The position numbers and the translations under genes are program-made. The notes under the pieces are model-generated. The model saw only the letters and a program-made list of their open reading frames with translations. It was not told the origin of the DNA and made no database searches. DNA of 64,000 nucleotides. Source: Mytilisepta virgata (Eukaryota; Mollusca; Bivalvia; Mytilida; Mytilidae). The stretch spans positions 5,518,001-5,582,000 of the forward strand of contig CM051511.1 of assembly GCA_028015205.1 (NCBI GenBank), given 5' to 3'. Below, piece after piece: positions 34,891 to 45,193 of this stretch. Position 1 is the first letter of the stretch; each line of letters begins with the position of its first letter.

Positions 34891-35379
34891 GCATTGGGCA
34901 CAGTTTTAGGCTTGAATGACATGTAAAAGATTTTTCACACAAATTATCGCCAGGCCATTACTATTTTTTAACACATTTTTCTTTGACTTGCAGTGTCGGG
35001 TATCAGATAATCATTATTCTGTGTCCATGTGCATACTCAGGCGAGACAGGTAGTGTGTCCACTCTTGTTATCATAACACTGTCAGATATATTGCATTAAA
35101 ATCACAGAGCATTTTATAAAATTGATGACTGACAGAAACAGTAGATTTGTGTATAGTAAGTACAAAACCAAAACATTATAAGAGTTTTTTTAGTTGGAAA
35201 AATTGTCAGAATTCGTGCAGTAATGAAAATATGCAGATTGTTCCATATTCATACTAAACATTCAACAGTAAGTCTAACTATATCCTATGGAATTTCATTG
35301 CATAATAACACTTTCTTGATACCTTCCCTAAAATTCTTTGAATGTTGCATGAACACAAAATATTTTTTTTCTTTGTTCA
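34891..35379. other. Remainder of the USP5 intron, no other feature seen
   Basis: AT-rich; ends in a good polypyrimidine tract (about 35364-35386) directly before the degenerate last exon. Confidence 0.45.
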
Positions 35380-35512
35380 CTTTCTGGGTACAAATTAGTA
35401 GCCTTCATCAGTCACATGGGAACTTCATCACTAGTCGGACATTATGTTTGTCATTGAACATCCTCCTAAGGACCTTGCATATTTATATTTGTATCGAAGA
35501 GTTCAATAAGTA
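35380..35512 (+). pseudogene. USP5: USP5 last exon, with lost acceptor and internal deletion
   Basis: After a polypyrimidine tract the sequence reads YKLVAFISHMGTSSLVGHYV then CH, which includes the catalytic His of the USP fold (GHYV). It then jumps straight to EHPPKDLAYLYLYRRVQ and TAA at about 35510. The segment that normally lies between ('IKK.G.W...ND.KV..S', about 18-19 residues including the Asn/Asp of the active site) is absent and the two parts are in different frames. The expected AG acceptor reads GG ('ctttctgggtac'). As written, this copy cannot make a complete USP5. It may be a duplicated pseudogene end or an assembly collapse of an otherwise intact gene. Confidence 0.75.
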
Positions 35513-35599
35513 AATGGGAATTGACTCTAAAAGTGCTTAGTTGTTATGCATAATTATGTCAATGAAATATTGAATAAACAAATTTATTCTATATATTTC

Positions 35600-36019
35600 A
35601 CAAATGAATTCAGACAACGAGGTCTACTTTAGAAAAATCAGCGAAAAATGTTTAAAAGATCTTCTATGAAACTATTTGGGAAATTGAGACCAAACTTTGA
35701 TGGAATGGTCCCCTTTCAAACTTGTGTCTTAGGGTCCTGGCCTCTAATAAATATGCCGACCATTATCATTTTTACTATAGTCAGCAAGTAAATGTTTTAA
35801 AATTTTAATTCATCTTTTAAATACTCAGGCAATTTAGACCAAATCTGATTGAATGGTCCTCAGATGGTCCCTTTTCAACATTTTGTCTGGCGTTCTACGT
35901 ATAGAGCAATATGGTTACTACTGTTGACAGCATGGACATCAGGTTTCGTTTTTGTTACACCTGCGACGAAAGTCGAGATTTGGATGTTGCTTTTCCGGCG
36001 TCGACATCGTCAACGTAGG
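35600..36019. repeat. Diverged relatives of the 31.3-32.4 kb units
   Basis: 'tctatgaaactatttgggaa', 'attgagaccaaactttgatg' and 'gaatggtcccctttcaaac' recur with changes at about 35660-35720 and 35820-35890, and recall the 'ctgaaac..ct..ccaaattg' theme of the array upstream of the USP5 exon. Confidence 0.5.
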
Positions 36020-36500
36020 CATGAACAATTGTTAAGTTTTCTGCTTAAGTCAGTTTGTGATAGATCAATGATATTTTCTATAAAGTTGCATTACTATCAG
36101 TACATCTCAGTTTGTCGACCAATTTGAGGCCCTGTCCCCTAGGTAATGGTCCAGCGAATTTCAATTAATTAGCAATTTTCAGTGTTAAGTTTTCTATTTA
36201 ACTTAGTTTGATAGGAACTACTTGTGATATATCAATGATATGTTCTATAAAGTTGCATTATTATCAGTAAATCTCAGTTTAACGACCATTTCGAGGCCCC
36301 CTAGGTCATGCTTCAGTGACTTTCAATTTATTAACAATTTCAATGTTAAGTTTTCTGCTTAAGTTAGTTTGATAGAACTACTTGTGATAGATCAGTAATA
36401 TTTTGTACAAAGTTGCATTACTATCAGTACATCTCAGTTTGACGATCATTTGGAGGCCTTGCCTAGGACATGGTCCATCGAATTTCATTAAGCAATGTTG
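36020..36500 (+). repeat. Three tandem units of about 155 bp
   Basis: Units start with 'gttaagttttctgcttaagt' (near 36030, 36184, 36343) and continue 'gatagatcaatgatattttc', 'tataaagttgcattactatc', 'agtacatctcagtttg.cga' and 'ccatttgaggcc'. Divergence between units is modest. Confidence 0.85.
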
Positions 36501-37255
36501 CTGTCCATCAGATTGTCATTTTTTTTGGAATTTCCTGCCGGTAGGCAAGACATATGTCTGTGTCAACAGTTTATTAATTATATTGTTTAATTACCATTTA
36601 TAATTTTTAAATGAAGAGGTTGATAATTTGAAGGATAATTAAACTAAACACTAACCACTAATTAAATATAATTTGAAAGTCCGTTAGCAGTTTAAAAAAA
36701 AAAAGAAGAAAAAATGCCAATTATTGCAGTAATGTTAAAGATGGGTTAACATTTGTGTGACTGCTGACTGTGTTAGAGAGGTGACCACTTCTTCAATTTT
36801 GATTAACTCTTAATTTTTTTTTTTGTTTTTTGTTGTTTGGTTGGTGGTGTCCCAATATCACGACTGGGTGCAGATGGTTGATTGATGAAGGTCGCCTATA
36901 TGGCAGGTTTGATGATAATATTGCTTTGGTAAATAAAATTGACCAAAATAGGGCAATTGAAATTCAAAAATGTGATTTGGTACTACTGAATACAAGTCCA
37001 ATATTTGGGCATTTTCATATTGGGATAATCAAGAAATAAGTCTAAGTATCTGTGAAACAACACAGGTACAGTCGGACCGCCAAGTCCATAATGGCGTCGT
37101 TTTTATTTACAGAGTCACGTGACTTTTCATTTGAAAATGGGTCATTTTTTGTAACTTCAATCACCTGCCGGTTTTTTTGGCCATACATGACGTATGTTTT
37201 GAATTGGGGTTAGGGGATGGTATTAAACGATTTCTGAGAATATTTTCTTTTCATA

Positions 37256-37522
37256 TTAGTTTAAAACAGATATTTTAGCGTGCTTTTCATACAAAATTTT
37301 ACAATCAAAGTTGGCAATGATGCCGACGATTTCGTCACCGTTGGTCAGAAAAAGGACAATTTCTTCATTGTCAGATCTCGGGACGGGGATTTTTAAATCG
37401 GAAAAGGTGTGCTGTTCCTTTCCTGACGAACAGTTCAAATATTTAAAACCAAGTGAAACGCAATTCGAGCGAGCTTTTTCTGTGAAAATTACGTGATAAA
37501 GGGGGATAATCAACGTTGACAT
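37256..37522 (-). CDS. Unrecognised 88-codon open frame inside the DNA transposon
   Basis: ATG at 37522 opens MSTLIIPLYHVIFTEKARSN and continues with KYLNCSSGKEQHTFSDLKIP, NEEIVLFLTNGDEIVGIIAN and a stop at 37256. Composition is protein-like (mixed charged and hydrophobic) and denser than in most frames here. It lies 170 bp inside the left TIR, so it could be a first exon of a transposon gene. No family is recognised and a chance frame remains possible. Confidence 0.3.
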   Translation of the reverse strand: MSTLIIPLYHVIFTEKARSNCVSLGFKYLNCSSGKEQHTFSDLKIPVPRSDNEEIVLFLTNGDEIVGIIANFDCKILYEKHAKISVLN

Positions 37523-37528
37523 TGTCAA

Positions 37529-38848
37529 TAAAATGTAAACAAAGAAGGTATGACGGTAGCGATCGATAAAAAAAGGAAATATGAATAAGTTTCACGCTTG
37601 TTTGTCAAATGATATAATAAATATGTGTCAATAAACATAAAAAAAACATATTTAAGAATAAATAATGTACCAGGGGAAAAAAGGGGGGTGGTCAGACAGG
37701 TGCTTCCACTTACTTCTATCATTTTCTTGTGGAGGGGTTCAGGATCTTTCTGTTGAATGGTAGAATGTGCACAAATGAATTTAAAATTATTTTCCATAGA
37801 AATTAACAACTGAAAGCCTTGGGAGTAGCTAAAGTACTGGTATGCAATGTAGGTCTATTTGAGCTGGGACTATTATACTAACTTAGTATAATAGTCCCAG
37901 ATTTGAGTAATGACAAATGTTTATTGTTTTTTTTTTTCACTTTAATTTTGAAAAAAATTACTTGCTCCAATTTCTATTTAAATTGTTTGTGCATTTTGCA
38001 ATGTGGAAGCTATTAAATAATGGATTTTTGTCTTTATCAGGACCTAAATTGTGAGTTTTTGGTTAAAAAGTTACAAATTACAAAAAAAAAAGCATTGGAA
38101 AAAAAAAGAAAATTTTATTAAAATTAAAATTACCTTTATCCATTACTCCATTGTCAAAAACTTTAAGGATCTGACATGGACAGATTTACTTTTGCCAGCA
38201 AATCACATGAATCATATGCATATTCTTTTCAACAAAAGGAAATTTTACATTTGTACATTAAGTTATGCCTTCTCAATCTTGTTTTTCATGAATTAATATT
38301 TATTGTATTGATTAAGAATAATTATTATTGCTTTTTGTGTATTTGACCTATTTCACCTCCTGTAGTGCCAAAATTGGTAAAACAAAAATATACATGTGAT
38401 TTATAGACCAATTTCTCATGCTTATTATTGAAATTTGCTGACTTTCCATGTAAAAAAGTAAAAATCTGGACATGAACATGAATTAAAAATCATGAAATAA
38501 CAAAATAAAATCATTTGTTTAAGAAAAACTGTAATGTGGAAGTCTAACCCAAGATCCTGGATTTTGAAATTAAAGGCAAAGCACAAAAATTAGAAATTTT
38601 CAACAGAATTTAAAATAGGTCAATTAACATGATTAATGCTGTATACATGTACATAACATGATGAAATTCATGTGAATGTAATGAATATTCTTTGAATAAG
38701 AGAACACAACCAAATATAATAAAACTGAAAACTATTACCTGATTGAATCATAGGACTATTCTAACTAAATAGTCTAGATGACACCAGAGGGTAAAAAAAT
38801 TAAATCATAAATGAAAAGAAATTAGATAACCTTACTTAAAAAAGTGGT
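37529..38848. other. Left part of the DNA transposon, no gene seen
   Basis: AT-rich DNA. A perfect short palindrome 'gggactattatactaactta', 'gtataatagtccc' lies at about 37868-37900. Confidence 0.5.
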
Positions 38849-38888
38849 TATAAAAATGTAAATTTTAGAATTAAATTTTAGTTTTGTT

Positions 38889-39026
38889 AAATAAATACTT
38901 ACCATCACAAATTTAGATAACAGGTACAAGCGGCTTACATGAACCGGAAACCAGACAAAAGAAAACTGATAACCTCCAGCCTGACTGACCCCTGACGCAC
39001 CTGCGCGCCAAATCTACATCTTTTTT
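38889..39026 (+). repeat. DIRS left inverted terminal repeat
   Basis: This 138-bp block ('aaataaatacttaccatcac' to 'aatctacatctttttt') is the reverse complement of 43985-44123. The differences are one extra base near 'tac(g)tt' and one substitution ('gacccctg' against 'gacctctg'). Confidence 0.95.
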
Positions 39027-39083
39027 AATCCAAACAAGTAGACCAAAAAAGGGGGGATGAAGGGGAGGTGGGACGTACCTCAC

Positions 39084-39184
39084 ATTTGTGATGGTAAGTA
39101 TTTATTTAACAAAACTAAAATTTAATTCTAAAATTTACATTTTTATAGAAATAAATACGTTACCATCACAAATTTAGATAACAG
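39084..39184 (+). repeat. DIRS internal complementary region
   Basis: 39084-39147 is the reverse complement of 38849-38912, and 39141-39184 is the reverse complement of 44088-44131. In the DIRS model this region templates joining of the two ends into a circle. It lies just after the recombinase stop codon (39216 on the - strand), the canonical position. Confidence 0.93.
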
Positions 39185-39215
39185 AATGTGACGAAGCGCT
39201 GAATCCCCCTACAGA

Positions 39216-40950
39216 CTACTGGGAATCCACAGGAGGGAAAACAACTTTTTGCGCCGAAACTAGAGGCCCCAAGGCATAGAGGTTATCAGAATGCTGTTGC
39301 ATAGACCGAAGGTAATGATAGAAAAAAGTATTTTCAGACCTCCAGAAACCTGCTGACAAGATCTCTGATAAAGAGGCAGAATTGAAAATACTCCAGGAAG
39401 AGGCAACAGCCCTAACTTCATGAGCTTTAACCTGATCTTTCCATAAGGGAATACCTTCAGATTTGTAAGCCTGAAGGACAGTATTACACACCCAACTAGA
39501 AACAGATTTAGCTGAGATGTCTTTTTGTCCTTTTTTGATAGGCACAAACAGTCTAAGGGAATCTTTGTCCCTAATACTAGAAGAGCGTTTCAAATAAACC
39601 TCCAGTATATGAACGGGACAAAGACTTCTGGAAAACTGAGAAGGAAGAGCAGGCACTACGATCAAGCCAGAACCCTTATCGCTCAACTGATTTTTAGCTA
39701 AAAAAGCTGGATCAGTTAAAAGAGTAACTGAGGACTTGTCGGCTGAAAAGCGAAGACAAGAGTCGGAAATAGAGAGAGCATGGAGTTCACTTCTTCTCCG
39801 ACCCGTAGCCAAAGCCAATAAAAAACAGCATTTATATGACAAAAACTTCAAAGAAATGCTGTCCAAAGGAACGTAAGGAGACAACTGTAACGACTTGAGA
39901 ACTAAACCCAAATCCCAAGAAGGAACAAGGCGCCTTTGTCTTGGACGTTCAATAGAAAAGTTTTTAATCAACATAGATAAAAACTCATCTTGACCGAAAT
40001 CAGGACCTCCAGAAAGGTGTATAGTCCGAGCAATGGCAGATCTATATCCCTTTATAGTGGAAGGAGAATAATTTTTCTCTTCAAAAAGGAACACGAAGAA
40101 ATCTGCTAACTGCTGAACAGAGATTCTGAGAGGATCAATCTGTTCTGACACACACCAAGAAGAGAAGATTGACCATTTGGAGTCATAGACAAGTCCTGTT
40201 GACTGTCTAACTGATCTGCACATGCGATTGGTTGCTCTTTCAGAAAATCCTTTCTGACTAATGGATCTCCTGACAGTAACCAAGCGTGAAGATGAAGCTT
40301 TTCGAGATTCTGATGCACTTTCCTTCCTTTGAATTGAGAGAAATCTTTTCTTAAAGGAAGACAGTAGAAGAAGCTCTGGAAACCAAGACTGTCTTGGCGA
40401 AGCAGGAGCTATAAGAATGGTCTTGCAAGCATCTTGACGAATCTTGAACAGAATTTGAGTGAGGAGACGAAAAGGGGGGAAGATGTAATTGAACATCCCT
40501 TTCCAAGATATGCTCAGTGCATCTACCGCCCATGCCTTCTGATCTGGAACAGGGGAAACAAAAGTCTCCAGTTTGCAGTTCAGACTGGTTGCGAACAAGT
40601 CTATCAGAGGGCGATCCCATCTCGACACTATCGCCTGAAAAACTGAGGGATGCAATTCCCATTCTGTGTTCACTGGGACACAGTTGCGCGAGAGAGCATC
40701 CGCCAAAATGTTCTGATCCCCTGGAACATGTCTTACTGAGACTACTGTCTCAAGACTGTTGCAGAGGAGGAGAATCTCCTTTGCCAGAAGATAAAGGGAA
40801 AAAGAGTGAGTTCCCCCTTGATTCTGGAGATAAGCTACCACTGTGGTGTTGTCTGATGCTATCAGTAACACATATATACGTAGACCTAGATGGGAGGAGT
40901 TCCACTGACCCGAGATCGTCCTTTCCTCTAAATATCCCCCCCCCAACCTG
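39216..40950 (-). CDS. DIRS RNase H (C-terminal part) and tyrosine recombinase
   Basis: The frame is open from 42029, but only the part after about 40950 is meaningful. Residues before that are a Ser/Phe-rich shadow of the RT frame. From about residue 362 it encodes the rest of RNase H (LGGGYLEERT, SDNTTVVAYLQNQGG, VPGDQNILADALSR), then a spacer with WFPELLLLSSF, then the recombinase. The core-binding region has STIKGYRSAIARTIH. The catalytic domain has LALATGRRRSELHAL (Arg 744-746), KAHEVRAVASS (His 870, Arg 873), GFWR (Trp 896) and FFYHYLR (Tyr 904/906). All active-site residues are present, so the recombinase itself looks functional. It would insert the circular DNA copy. Stop at 39216. 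Confidence 0.9.
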
Positions 40951-42151
40951 TCATTGATGCATCCGTAAATAGAGTCAGAGAAGGAATAGGGGGTTCTAGA
41001 GGTAGACCTCTTAACAGGTTCCACCTCTGAGACCACCAAAGTAGATGAGGGAATAGTCTCGGAAAAACTGGAATTGAGGCATCCCAGAGTTGAGAAACTG
41101 GGTGCCAAAATTCCTTCAGATACCACTGAATGGGACGGATATGAAGTCGACCCAGAGGTACCACATCCATGAGAGAAATAAGGAACCCGATCAGTTGAAG
41201 AAACTGACGAGCTGGAACAGACGACACTTGAAGAAAAGTGTTGATCCGAAGACATAGAGCTAGAACTTTCTCCTCTGGAGGAAAAACTAGGCCCAAATCC
41301 GTCCTGTAATGTTCCCCCAAAAAGATGAAATTCTGACTGGGGGAAATCTCCGACTTCTTCCAGGAAATAAGGAAACCCAACTTGAGAATCAAACTGATGG
41401 TTTGCCGAGTATGAACTTTCAGAAGAGAAGCCGAGCTGTTCTTCAGAAGCGAGTCGTCCAGATAAGAATGAATTAGGATCGACTGACTGTGAAGATGAGA
41501 GACCACTGCCTGAAACACTCTGGTGAAAACTAGAGGGGCAGTAGACAGGCCAAAAGGCATTGCTTTGAAAGCATAAACCTTCTCTTTCCAGGCAAACCTT
41601 AGAAACTTCCGGAAAGAAGAAGCTATAGGAATATGGAAATAAGCATCTGTGAGGTCCAAAGAAGTAGTCCACATCCCTGGCTGAATGGAGCCCCTGATGG
41701 ACCTGTTGGTTTCCATCTTGAAATGAGGGACAATCAAATGTCTGTTCAGTACAGACAGGTCTATCACTGGCCTCACTTTCCCATTCTTTTTCGGAACTAA
41801 AAACAGACGGGAATAAAATCCTGGAGAAAGAGGAAGACTCACTTCCTCTATAGCACCCTTCTGAAGAAGAGTAAGAATTTCCTCTTCCAGAAGAAGATTT
41901 CTGTGAGGATCCCTTGTCAAAGAAAGACTGAGAGGAACTGACGATAAAGGTGGGAACTCTTGAAACTGAAGTTCCAGACCCCTCTGCAGTACAGAGAGAA
42001 CCCATTTGTCTGAAGTGACCAGTTTCCACTGGTCTAGGAAATGGGTTAATCTGCCTCCCACTGGAACATGAGGAAGAGGTGCAGGGAACTCCTCCTCTGT
42101 GGGAATCTGTACTGACAGAGGGGAAAGACCATCATTTTCCAGACTTACCAC
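40928..42151 (-). CDS. DIRS reverse transcriptase and start of RNase H
   Basis: The 407-residue frame has the DIRS RT lead-in (QWKLVTSDKWVLSVLQ), fingers (GFYSRLFLVPKKNGKVRPVI, 111-130), the palm Asp in LDLTDAY (165-171), MPFGLSTAP (198-206), SYLDD (229-233), and the first RNase H motif LFTDASMTGWGG before stopping at 40928. The RNase H continues in the frame of 39216-40950. The switch falls on a long G run (C run at about 40937-40946 on +). This is either a +/-1 indel in this copy, an assembly error, or programmed slippage. The beginning overlaps the gag end by about 20 bp in another frame. No ATG is seen at the start, so a gag-RT fusion by frameshift or re-initiation is likely. Confidence 0.9.
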   Translation of the reverse strand: MVSLENDGLSPLSVQIPTEEEFPAPLPHVPVGGRLTHFLDQWKLVTSDKWVLSVLQRGLELQFQEFPPLSSVPLSLSLTRDPHRNLLLEEEILTLLQKGAIEEVSLPLSPGFYSRLFLVPKKNGKVRPVIDLSVLNRHLIVPHFKMETNRSIRGSIQPGMWTTSLDLTDAYFHIPIASSFRKFLRFAWKEKVYAFKAMPFGLSTAPLVFTRVFQAVVSHLHSQSILIHSYLDDSLLKNSSASLLKVHTRQTISLILKLGFLISWKKSEISPSQNFIFLGEHYRTDLGLVFPPEEKVLALCLRINTFLQVSSVPARQFLQLIGFLISLMDVVPLGRLHIRPIQWYLKEFWHPVSQLWDASIPVFPRLFPHLLWWSQRWNLLRGLPLEPPIPSLTLFTDASMTGWGGDI

Positions 42152-43876
42152 CTTTCTCCACTTTGGCTTTTTTACAAGAAGCAGGGGTAGATTTAGAAGT
42201 GCCAGAACGCCTTTTTTGACCAGCAGTGTTAGAACCTCTCTTGTTAACAGAACTAGAATGAGAGGAGGTAGTTACAGACGTGACTTTCCTCTGATTACCC
42301 GAAACCTGAACGTTAACCTTAACGTTCTGAGGACCTTTGTTCACCTCTTCCTGGAGCTTGCTGATAGGAACACCAAACAGTTTATCCTTTACCAAAGGAG
42401 AGAATAATAGAGACTCCTTAAGGTGTTCAGACAAAGAGGTCTTGTCTAAAATCTCCTGTCGTTTAGACATAGAGAAATTAGCCAAGGTACCCATCAACAG
42501 CAGTTGAGTAGAACCAAGACTTTGATCAACCTGAAGAAGAAAAGTCTTGAGCTCATCAAAACCTTCACCCTTGTCCTTCAGCAAGGAACCAGCAGCAGCC
42601 AGAAAATGCTCTGCTGTGCCAAGAATACTAGAAGCTAATCGAAGATTACCCTCCGACTTAGACCAAAGGGACTGGTTAAGGGTAAGACCTTCTACAGGTT
42701 TAGTACCCAACAAGGAAGAATAAGCCCTGTCGCAAGAAGGATAACCTTTACCCAGAGAGGAATCATGGATGGCAAAATCCTTAACTTTTACTTTAGACAC
42801 AGGAAAAGTAGTAGGACCAAAGCCATTAAACTTATTCCCAGAACCCTTGCTTGAATGAAACTCTCCAATAGACTCATTAACAAAGTCAAGGGAAGATTTC
42901 GTGTGACCAGATTCTGGAAAGGATTTATACCCTTTAGGTTTATCCTTAACTAGCCCAGAACAAGACATGAAATCTGAAGGTGCCAAAACCTGACGAGGAG
43001 GAGAAGACATAGGAATCTGAGAGAGTTCACGCCTAATAGCGTAAACTCTAGACCTCAACAATTCTCTGTGTGACAAAGGAGGAGAAGGACCTTCATCCTC
43101 TCCTGAAATTGCCTCATCACCAGAAAGGTCACCAGTAGAACCCGAAGCACAGTGCCTCGAACGTACTGGTGAACTAACCTCCTCATCAACCTCAGAAAAA
43201 TTTCCTTCCTGACTCCTAGGAGCAATGGAAATAGAGTCATCCTCAATCTCCATACCAGAAGCACTGGAAGGAAGATTACCACCTACATCACTATTTCCAC
43301 TAGACCTGTCCTCCACAAGCTTAAGCCTGTCACCTACCTTCTTAAACTCTGTCTTAACTGTAGCCTGAAAAGAAGTTAAGGAGGTTGTGAGTTTCTTAAT
43401 GGACTCTGACAAAGAAACATCTAGAGCAGTAGGTTGACTAGGCTGACTGTAGGGAGGATAATACATCCCAGGCCAGAAAGGAGGCATAGTGGAAGGATTG
43501 GGGTAGGCAAAAGGTATAGGCCACCTAGACCTGGCAAAGGTGGAACTTCTGACCCCTGAACAAGTAGAAACAAGCGTTGTTTCCACAGGCCTACCGTATG
43601 CGTGGTTCTGGGAGGTGGGCGGATGAACCTAGCCTGAGAAGTCCCAGGTACAGAAGAGGAAGGCACATGGCTGGTGACAAAAGGAGAAAACTCCTGTCTG
43701 GGAACCTCTCCGAAACACTCTACTGACCCAGGGAAAGCAGAATTGGAGGAAGGTATGGCCTGTCCTTCCCTTCCCCATAAAACATCCAAAGAGCTGGTGT
43801 ATGTTAACTGGCTTAACAACTCACCATTTAAATCATTATCATGGCTTTCATAATCAAAATCCTCATTATTGTCCAT
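42132..43876 (-). CDS. DIRS gag-like protein, with one frame break
   Basis: ATG at 43876 opens MDNNEDFDYESHDND. The first 90 or so residues are acidic and Ser/Pro-rich (VPSSSVPGTSQARFIRPP). The frame then has to change near 43590-43625 to continue as YGRPVETTL and a 470-residue open stretch: a Pro/Tyr-rich part (PPFWPGMYYPPYSQPSQPTA), a helical segment (IKKLTTSLTSFQATVKTEFK), acidic Ser-rich linkers, and a conserved-looking domain (YSSLLGTKPVEGLTLNQSLW, LFSPLVKDKLFGVPISKLQE). It ends in a Lys-rich tail at 42132. There is no zinc knuckle, unlike the gag at 25 kb. It likely packages the element RNA. Confidence 0.8.
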
Positions 43877-43984
43877 GGTTAAATATTACCTGACTTTTTA
43901 TATACTTATGTTAATTGTCTAGTTTCCAAAAGTTGGAAAAAAATCTCTCTCCTGTGATTCACGTGCTGCCGCAAGGGAAACCGG

Positions 43985-44123
43985 AAAAAAGATGTAGATT
44001 TGGCGCGCAGGTGCGTCAGAGGTCAGTCAGGCTGGAGGTTATCAGTTTTCTTTTGTCTGGTTTCCGGTTCATGTAAGCCGCTTGTACCTGTTATCTAAAT
44101 TTGTGATGGTAACGTATTTATTT
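43985..44123 (-). repeat. DIRS right inverted terminal repeat
   Basis: Partner of 38889-39026. It contains the start region of the element transcript just upstream of the gag ATG (43876). The outermost 8 bp, to 44131, reappear inverted in the internal complementary region. Confidence 0.95.
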
Positions 44124-44131
44124 CTATAAAA

Positions 44132-45193
44132 TTTGAAGTTGTGGATATCACAAGATTACTATTTTGACAAAAATTTAAGAAATTATACACATAGAGACAT
44201 ATGAAATCATACAATATTTTCCATCCAAAGTAAAACAAATACACCTAAACATTTGCTAAAATGTATATTTTGATATACAGTTATTTACTTATAGTTTTCC
44301 TGTACATTGCCACCCCCAATGATAATAAATAAAACTGGTAGCTCATAGGTTGAGTATTTATGCCTAATTTCACAATATTGTAGACTAAAAGTGTTCCAAC
44401 ACTATTTATTCAAATGTTGTCAGTGAATTTTTTTTTTATTATCTTATTTTTAAACAAAATCATGCATCTTATCATGGATTTTTTCTGTCCATAATGTAAC
44501 CTATTAGATGAACCTGAGTAAATTTTAAAAAAAACAAAAACGTGTATTATCAACCACAAAAATAGGAAGGTCCCAGGGCACTTTCCAGGTGACTGATCTT
44601 GAAAATAGACACTCCTTTAAAATTGTATGCAGAAAATTGAATATCCAACATAAAAAATACTTCAATCGTGTCATTATGTGAAAATAAGAAAAAACACACT
44701 TCGTTTCTTTGCATATTTTGATACCCCTGGATATTGAGTAAGAACTATGTAACGGAGTCTCGGGACAGCCTTTTTAACTTGAAAATGAAAGACCCGATAC
44801 TATATCTATTTGCAAAACAAAACATTATAGGCTCCTCCCAGTGAAACGGTAAACGAGCGAGATCTGTTCATTGGCTAAAAAGTGGCAACGTGTGTCGCCG
44901 GCCATTTTGAGGTGCGCAAAAATACTCACTTTTGATGTCTCATACGTTTATAATTTTTAGTGTCAGGTGAATCCAATAGGCCAGGGTGTTAACGAAATAA
45001 TTTTTACACATATTTCCATCCATGTTATTTGAAAGTCAAAAACTAGCACAACGATATTTACACATTTCACACACGTCATGTCAATCAAAAATTCGAGGCG
45101 GGACTAAAAGCGCCATCTAGTGTAAAAAGTTCTTAAATTATCTCCACCTGTTTCTCTATAAATAGAATGCACTAGCGTAACGGTCAAAATGGC
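44132..45193. other. Right part of the host DNA transposon, no gene seen
   Basis: AT-rich, with a somewhat GC-richer stretch at 44750-45190. No transposase-like frame. Confidence 0.5.

Larger units (their letters stand above)
38849..44131 (-). mobile_element. DIRS-type tyrosine-recombinase retrotransposon, nearly complete
   Basis: This 5.28-kb element on the - strand has gag, RT, RNase H and tyrosine recombinase frames and the full DIRS terminal architecture. There are inverted terminal repeats at 38889-39026 and 43985-44123. An internal complementary region at 39084-39184 has a left half copying (inverted) the left outer end and a right half copying the right outer end. The two halves meet in TTTTATA at 39141-39147. 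The same word is inverted at both element borders (38849-38855 and 44125-44131). DIRS elements replicate through a circle that the recombinase inserts without target duplication, and that fits these ends. Repeats differ by only one substitution and one indel, so the insertion is recent. Confidence 0.93.

Noticed and set aside
36830..37039. 69-codon + strand frame next to the transposon border
   Set aside because: No splice sites, no family resemblance, ends just before the TIR; most likely chance.
40517..40957. 146-codon + strand frame
   Set aside because: Antisense to the DIRS RNase H region, no family resemblance, no ATG context of its own.
40950..42029. The first 360 residues of the 937-codon frame as a real Ser-rich protein domain
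   Set aside because: They overlap the RT in another frame, consist of Ser/Phe-rich low-complexity residues and have no ATG start. They are a shadow of the RT codons. Only the part after about 40950 is coding.
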